A DNA stretch of 12,071 nucleotides, from the NCBI GenBank assembly GCA_943704525.1, contig CALSCQ010000386.1, forward strand, positions 1-12,071. Direction: 5' to 3'. Shown here one piece after another: positions 8,198-12,071 of the stretch; the first letter of the stretch is position 1, and every line of letters starts with the position of its first letter. Below the pieces are notes generated by a model. The model searched no databases. It saw nothing but the letters and a program-made list of their open reading frames with translations, and was not told the DNA's origin. The stretch comes from Pigoraptor vietnamica. Taxonomy: Eukaryota > Opisthokonta > Filasterea. A program made the translations under genes and the position numbers.

Positions 8198-8896
8198 TGT
8201 AACAAGGGCCGGCCCCTGGTCACTGGAAAGCAGTGACAAAAGTGACGGCCGGCGACAACAGACCCCACAATGCGGGGACTCTCACAACCTCAACAGCATC
8301 ATGAACACAGAAAGCGATTACAAAGTGAAGGAAATAGCCAAGTCTATGCGCGGGAAAAAGTGCGTGACGTGTAACGGAGTCGATGGCACTATACGGCACA
8401 CGCAATCAAAAGGCAGACCCCACAAGCGACCCTACAGCCACGAGGAAAACGCGGAGGAGTGAGATCGCGCGCGTGGGGCTGTGCAAAGGGCCCAGTTGCC
8501 GCTGTCCCGCAAACACCGGAGAAGGTTCCCTGCGCACGTGCTGCTTCGGTGAGGTCCACGTGCAAAAAATCGTCCACCCCGGATGCTGTCACGTGTGTAC
8601 TTTGTGTCCGGACTGTTCCGCGTGACCAGCCCGAGAAGTTGTCCAACTCGGGTGGCAGGGTAGACCGTGTCAGGGCCCGTCACCCGACCACGCCGTGCAC
8701 GCAGATAAACTACAAACTTTGCTCTCCTTGGCATCTCGTGCACAACGACGGCTACGCGGCACATGCGCGTACGCCGCAGTTTGAAAAATGGCGCTTCGTT
8801 GGGTTGCGGCATGAACTGGCCACACAGTGTGACTCGTCGCTTTGATCGGCTCGGAGACCGCTGCCGATTTGACGCTTTCCGGCTATACTGACAACA
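8198..8896. promoter_or_regulatory. Divergent promoter region between the bHLH-zipper gene and the unrecognised nuclear-protein gene
   Basis: These 699 bp lie between two start codons pointing away from each other. The half nearer the bHLH-zipper gene (8240-8420) is purine-rich; the middle holds a cluster of three CACGTG E-boxes. Several short frames cross it (for example 8300-8461 on the plus strand), but none looks like a gene. Confidence 0.65.
8535..8595. promoter_or_regulatory. Cluster of three canonical E-boxes (CACGTG)
   Basis: CACGTG occurs at 8535-8540, 8557-8562 and 8590-8595, with start-to-start distances of 22 and 33 bp, close to two and three turns of B-DNA. This is the palindromic class-B site bound by bHLH factors with the H/E/R basic-region code, which the neighbouring gene product has. 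The cluster sits near the middle of the divergent spacer, 338-398 bp from the bHLH-zipper ATG and 302-362 bp from the other ATG. Use as binding sites is inferred. Confidence 0.6.
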
Positions 8897-10701
8897 ATGC
8901 CCCCCAAGCGAATTCTCGAGGGCGGCGATGAGCCTGCGCCCAAGAAGCCGTGCCAAAGTCCCGGCACTGAGCCCCCTCCGCCCAAGAAGCGCCCGCGCGT
9001 GCTACCCCCATCGAAGTGCAGGAAAAGGTGTGATTTTGCCGGGTTGATGTGCACCAGTGGGGCGCGTTCGTTTTTACAAATAGTGCTTCTTCGCAGCCGG
9101 CTGAAACTCGAGTACGAGCTGTTCCGCGCGACCGTCCTGCCGGCGCTCAAAAACGCCAAGGTCAAAGAAACCGGCGCCGACGGCACTGCGGACGCGTCCA
9201 CCGACGAGACCACTGACGGGGCTCCCAACGCGATCACCGACTCCACCACCGACGGGACTGCGGACGCGACCAACGACTCAACCACCGACGGGGCTTCCGA
9301 CGCGCCGGCGACCGGCAACCAGGCGCGCTTGCTGGACATCAGCGTCGAGTCGCAGCCGCCAGATGCCCACTTATGGCGGCTCGAAGTCGAGGCGGGGAAT
9401 GCGGCTAGGGGGACTCCAGGAGGAAACCCCCATGTTATCCCACTGGACGCGTGCTCGGGTGAGAACCTGACGCTACCCTACGGCACCACGTTCGAGGGTT
9501 ACCTGCGCATATCGCTCTACCGCGAGTTTGTCCTTAAGGAGGAGTGGACACTGCCCTTCTTTGGGGACTGGAAGTACGTTCGCCTGTTTGCACAGGGTGG
9601 GTGCTTCAGTCTCCGTTGATGGTACTGGTGCCGAGTGCAGTGATGTGTCCCGCTCCTTATCGCGCATGCAGACTGCGTGCTAATCGTCCGTGACTCGCGC
9701 GTGCAGCTATCCTTTTCGTCGACCGTGAATCCAACCCGGAGTGGGTGCCTCCCGAATCCCGCGACGTCCAGAGAAAGGCCGCAAGGCTTTTGGAGAGCGG
9801 TAACGACGAGAGGCTCAGTGCCTTCCTCGATATAATGGAGGAAATGACCGGACTCCCCCGCGATCGGTGCCTTCACAACATCATACGCCTGCGTGATCAT
9901 GGCTTGCGTCGTTATCAGGCGGCGTTTTCGGCATCGGGAGTATTCTCCCACGCTGTGCCGCAGCTCGATTCGACCCAGTCGCAGGACGTCGTCGTCGCCA
10001 CCCCAGAGTCGTTCGACACTCCGCCGCATTCGTCCAGCGATGATAGCCCGGTTGCGCATGCGGGACTGCCGCTGCAGCACGCCGCCGTCGCGAACCTCGC
10101 CGCAGTTGTGCCCTCGTCGATCAACGCGAGCGAGAGCACGGACGCCCTTCGAGGTACAGTCCTCGATCTGGATACAGTGTTTGGGCCTTTCGCAGACGGC
10201 GATCCGCCCGCGGACTCCGGTGGCGAACAGTGCGCGGCGGGACACGTTTACGGCTCGTGCGAAGACACTCACAACGCAACGTCAGACGGGAATTTCGTCG
10301 ATCTCTTCCCGCTCGAGGACGTCGCATGTGGGAGCACGAGTGACTCTCTGGATGCTTCGTGGGGATCGGGTTTCGACATGCCGTGGCCCTTCCACGTCGA
10401 GGAATGCGCCATGCGTGAGTCGCCCAAGGACGCGACGCCCACGTTACAGGAGTTACCTTTCGCCGTTGTTCCCGGCCTCTATGGCGACACGCCGAGCGCT
10501 GCGTCGTGTCCAATCGTGACTCGCGACGACGTCCCGTGGGAGCCCGGTGAACATCGCGACATCTCACCGGATTTTCCGTTAATGGGATTAAGCGACGGAG
10601 CGGCCGATTGCGGAGCGGCCGATTGCGACGGAGGGGGTCAAGCAGCGGACTTCGTCGTCCGTACAGCGCCGATCCCATACCCGATCCCTCCACGGGACTA
10701 A
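8897..10701 (+). CDS. Unrecognised nuclear protein with basic N-terminus, 12-residue repeats and acidic Ser-rich C-terminus (probable three exons, 541 aa)
   Basis: Proposed exons are 8897-9027, 9097-9596 and 9707-10701, with consistent phases (1626 nt). The second join is well supported: donor GTGGGT, a CTAAT branch motif, acceptor GCGTGCAG, and an uninterrupted frame across it (VRLFAQ to AILFVDRESNPEW). The first intron (69 nt) is a multiple of three with no stop, so retention would simply add 23 residues. The N-terminus has basic clusters (APKKP, PPPPKKRPRV) typical of nuclear import signals. Residues 72-113 are 12-residue Thr/Asp repeats. A folded-looking middle (about 125-280) includes FEGYLRISLYREFVLKEEWT and a helical ERLSAFLDIMEEMTGLPRDR segment. 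The last 250 residues are rich in Ser, Asp, Pro and Gly, as in activation domains. I do not recognise a family. It is head-to-head with the bHLH-zipper gene across three E-boxes. Kozak context ACAATGC is acceptable. Confidence 0.68.
9179..9304 (+). repeat. 36-bp coding tandem repeat (12-residue DG..TTD-type units)
   Basis: Three full units begin at 9179, 9215 and 9251, with a partial fourth at 9287. The peptides read DGTADASTDETT, DGAPNAITDSTT, DGTADATNDSTT and DGASDA. Differences between units are mostly point changes and none shifts the frame. The repeat lies in exon 2 of the unrecognised nuclear protein and probably forms a flexible acidic linker. Confidence 0.9.
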
Positions 10702-11222
<521 letters not shown>

Positions 11223-11225
<3 letters not shown>

Positions 11226-11334
11226 GGTTTCCGCCGTATCGTGGACTCGCTGCGTGCGCGTGCGTTGCGTCAATCGCGCGTGGGTTTCCGTCGTATCGTG
11301 GACGCGCTGCGTGCGCGTGTGTTTCGTCAATCGC
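11223..11334. repeat. Tandem direct repeat of two 57-bp units beside the TG/CG tract
   Basis: Units begin at 11223 and 11280 with GTGGGTTTCCG and both contain GTATCGTGGAC, CGCTGCGTGCGCGT and CGTCAATCGC, with roughly five differences. The repeat directly adjoins the microsatellite and lies outside any gene I can support. Confidence 0.9.
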
Positions 11335-11552
11335 CACGGTATGTTCTCTCTGCCAAGTAAATTCAACGGCGAGTCGGCGGACATGCAATTTCTGTGTGAT
11401 TGCGAATGTCAATCGTAGTCGCTGTCACGTGTATGAATGCAACAACCATTTTACTTCTATTTTCAAATCGTTCCATGTCCACTAGTTCTTTCGCCACACT
11501 TCGCCGCCAGTGGTACGTTCATTGGTCACAAACACGCGCTGCGTCGCCCAAT
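11335..11552. other. 3' flank of PRIM2
   Basis: This is the sequence immediately after the PRIM2 stop codon on the minus strand and probably includes its 3' untranslated region. It has one isolated CACGTG (11426-11431) and nothing else I can identify. Confidence 0.5.
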
Positions 11553-11943
11553 TCAGTTCTCCGCAACGTCCATCGGAATTGGCGCGTCCTCCATGACGGC
11601 GGGCGCGGCGTGCACACCGGGCTCCTCCGCCTGTCCACCGCCCGATGTCGCGTTCGGCGCCGCCTTCCCCTGCACCAGCTTGAGTGCCTCGTCAAAGTAT
11701 TGGTTGGGGTGAGACACTGTCGGCCCTTGGCCGGGCGTGAGCCGGTGGATGGCCTCATAATACCGCGTGCACGCAACCTGAAAGTGACCTTCGCGCGCGA
11801 GCTTAAGCACGTCTGCAATGCCGTCGTTCGGGACCCCGCGTGCCTGCATGAGCGCGCGCAGACTCTCGGCGTCGTGGTGCTTGAAGGGGCAGCCGTGGTG
11901 GTCGCCGGAGCTCGGCGCATTGCCCGTGATGATTTTGATGCAG
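11553..11943 (-). CDS. PRIM2: DNA primase large subunit (PriL/PRIM2), last coding exon; 5' part outside the window
   Basis: The exon encodes the end of the regulatory subunit of the primase-polymerase alpha complex, which makes RNA primers for nuclear DNA replication. It reads, from its first full codon, CIKIITGNAPSSGDHHGCPF, then a helical stretch, then FQVACTRYYEAIH and HPNQYFDEALKL, all landmarks of the eukaryotic PRIM2 C-terminal iron-sulphur domain. Three of the four cluster cysteines are here (CIKII, HGCPF, VACTRYY); the first should lie in an upstream exon. The exon starts after an AG at 11945-11944 preceded by a pyrimidine-rich run; its first base completes a codon from upstream. After the conserved part comes a variable Gly/Ala/Pro-rich tail of about 35 residues, usual for eukaryotic PRIM2. 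TGA stop at 11555-11553. Confidence 0.95.
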
Positions 11944-11980
11944 CTGCGGGCGCGAACAAAGGGAAAAGAAGGGACGTTTT

Positions 11981-11994
11981 GTGAGTGAGTGAGT

Positions 11995-12051
<57 letters not shown>

Positions 12052-12069
12052 TGTGTGTGTGTGTGTGTG
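11981..12069. repeat. Compound (GAGT)n-(GA)n-(GT)n microsatellite in the PRIM2 intron
   Basis: On the plus strand about five GTGA units (11981-12000) are followed by roughly 25 GA units (to 12048) and about 10 GT units (to 12069). In PRIM2 transcript sense this is CA, then CT, then CACT repeats, leading into more pyrimidine-rich sequence 38 nt before the acceptor. The GA part is a homopurine-homopyrimidine mirror repeat, a sequence type that can form triplex (H-) DNA. Confidence 0.95.
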
Positions 12070-12071
12070 GG

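Noticed and set aside
8300-8461. 53-codon plus-strand ORF with a Cys-x-x-Cys in the divergent spacer
   Set aside because: It is short, has only one Cys pair and no known motif, and sits in a region expected to be promoter.

Overview
This is a eukaryotic nuclear window. Genes are split by short introns (69 to 306 bp here), the coding sequence is GC-rich, and long TG/GA microsatellites sit in introns and between genes. An animal-type CaMKII hub domain, a MAX/MYC-type bHLH-zipper factor and a homologue of the ciliary protein JHY point to a flagellated relative of animals. A choanoflagellate is the best guess, but this is an inference and no species can be named from the sequence.

Layout, left to right: (1) the last coding exon (+, 229-887) of a CaMKII-like kinase, preceded by an intron holding a (TG)n tract that runs off the window; (2) on the minus strand (3033 to 1252), a five-exon gene for a predicted GPI-anchored, secreted beta-propeller-like protein; (3) a 501-bp divergent promoter region with an RFX-type X-box; (4) on the plus strand (3535-6345), a five-exon JHY homologue; (5) on the minus strand (8197 to 7031), a two-exon bHLH-leucine-zipper factor; (6) a 699-bp divergent promoter region with three CACGTG E-boxes in 61 bp; (7) on the plus strand (8897-10701), a probable three-exon nuclear protein that I do not recognise; (8) a long TG/CG microsatellite block with a tandem 57-bp repeat; (9) on the minus strand (11943 to 11553), the last exon of the DNA primase large subunit PRIM2, whose upstream intron is a CA/CT microsatellite that leaves the window.

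All exon joins were built by eye. They rest on GT...AG borders, agreement of reading phase across each join, and protein similarity where a family is recognised. Genes alternate in strand, giving two divergent (promoter-sharing) and three convergent pairs. The two divergent spacers hold the most interesting regulatory signals: an X-box beside the predicted ciliary gene, and a helically phased E-box trio beside a gene whose product should bind exactly that site. I see no mobile element, CRISPR array, tRNA or rRNA. I cannot claim a wholly new system. The strongest leads are the possible E-box feedback loop, the X-box at JHY, the unrecognised nuclear protein, and a possible intron-retention switch between anchored and soluble forms of the propeller protein.
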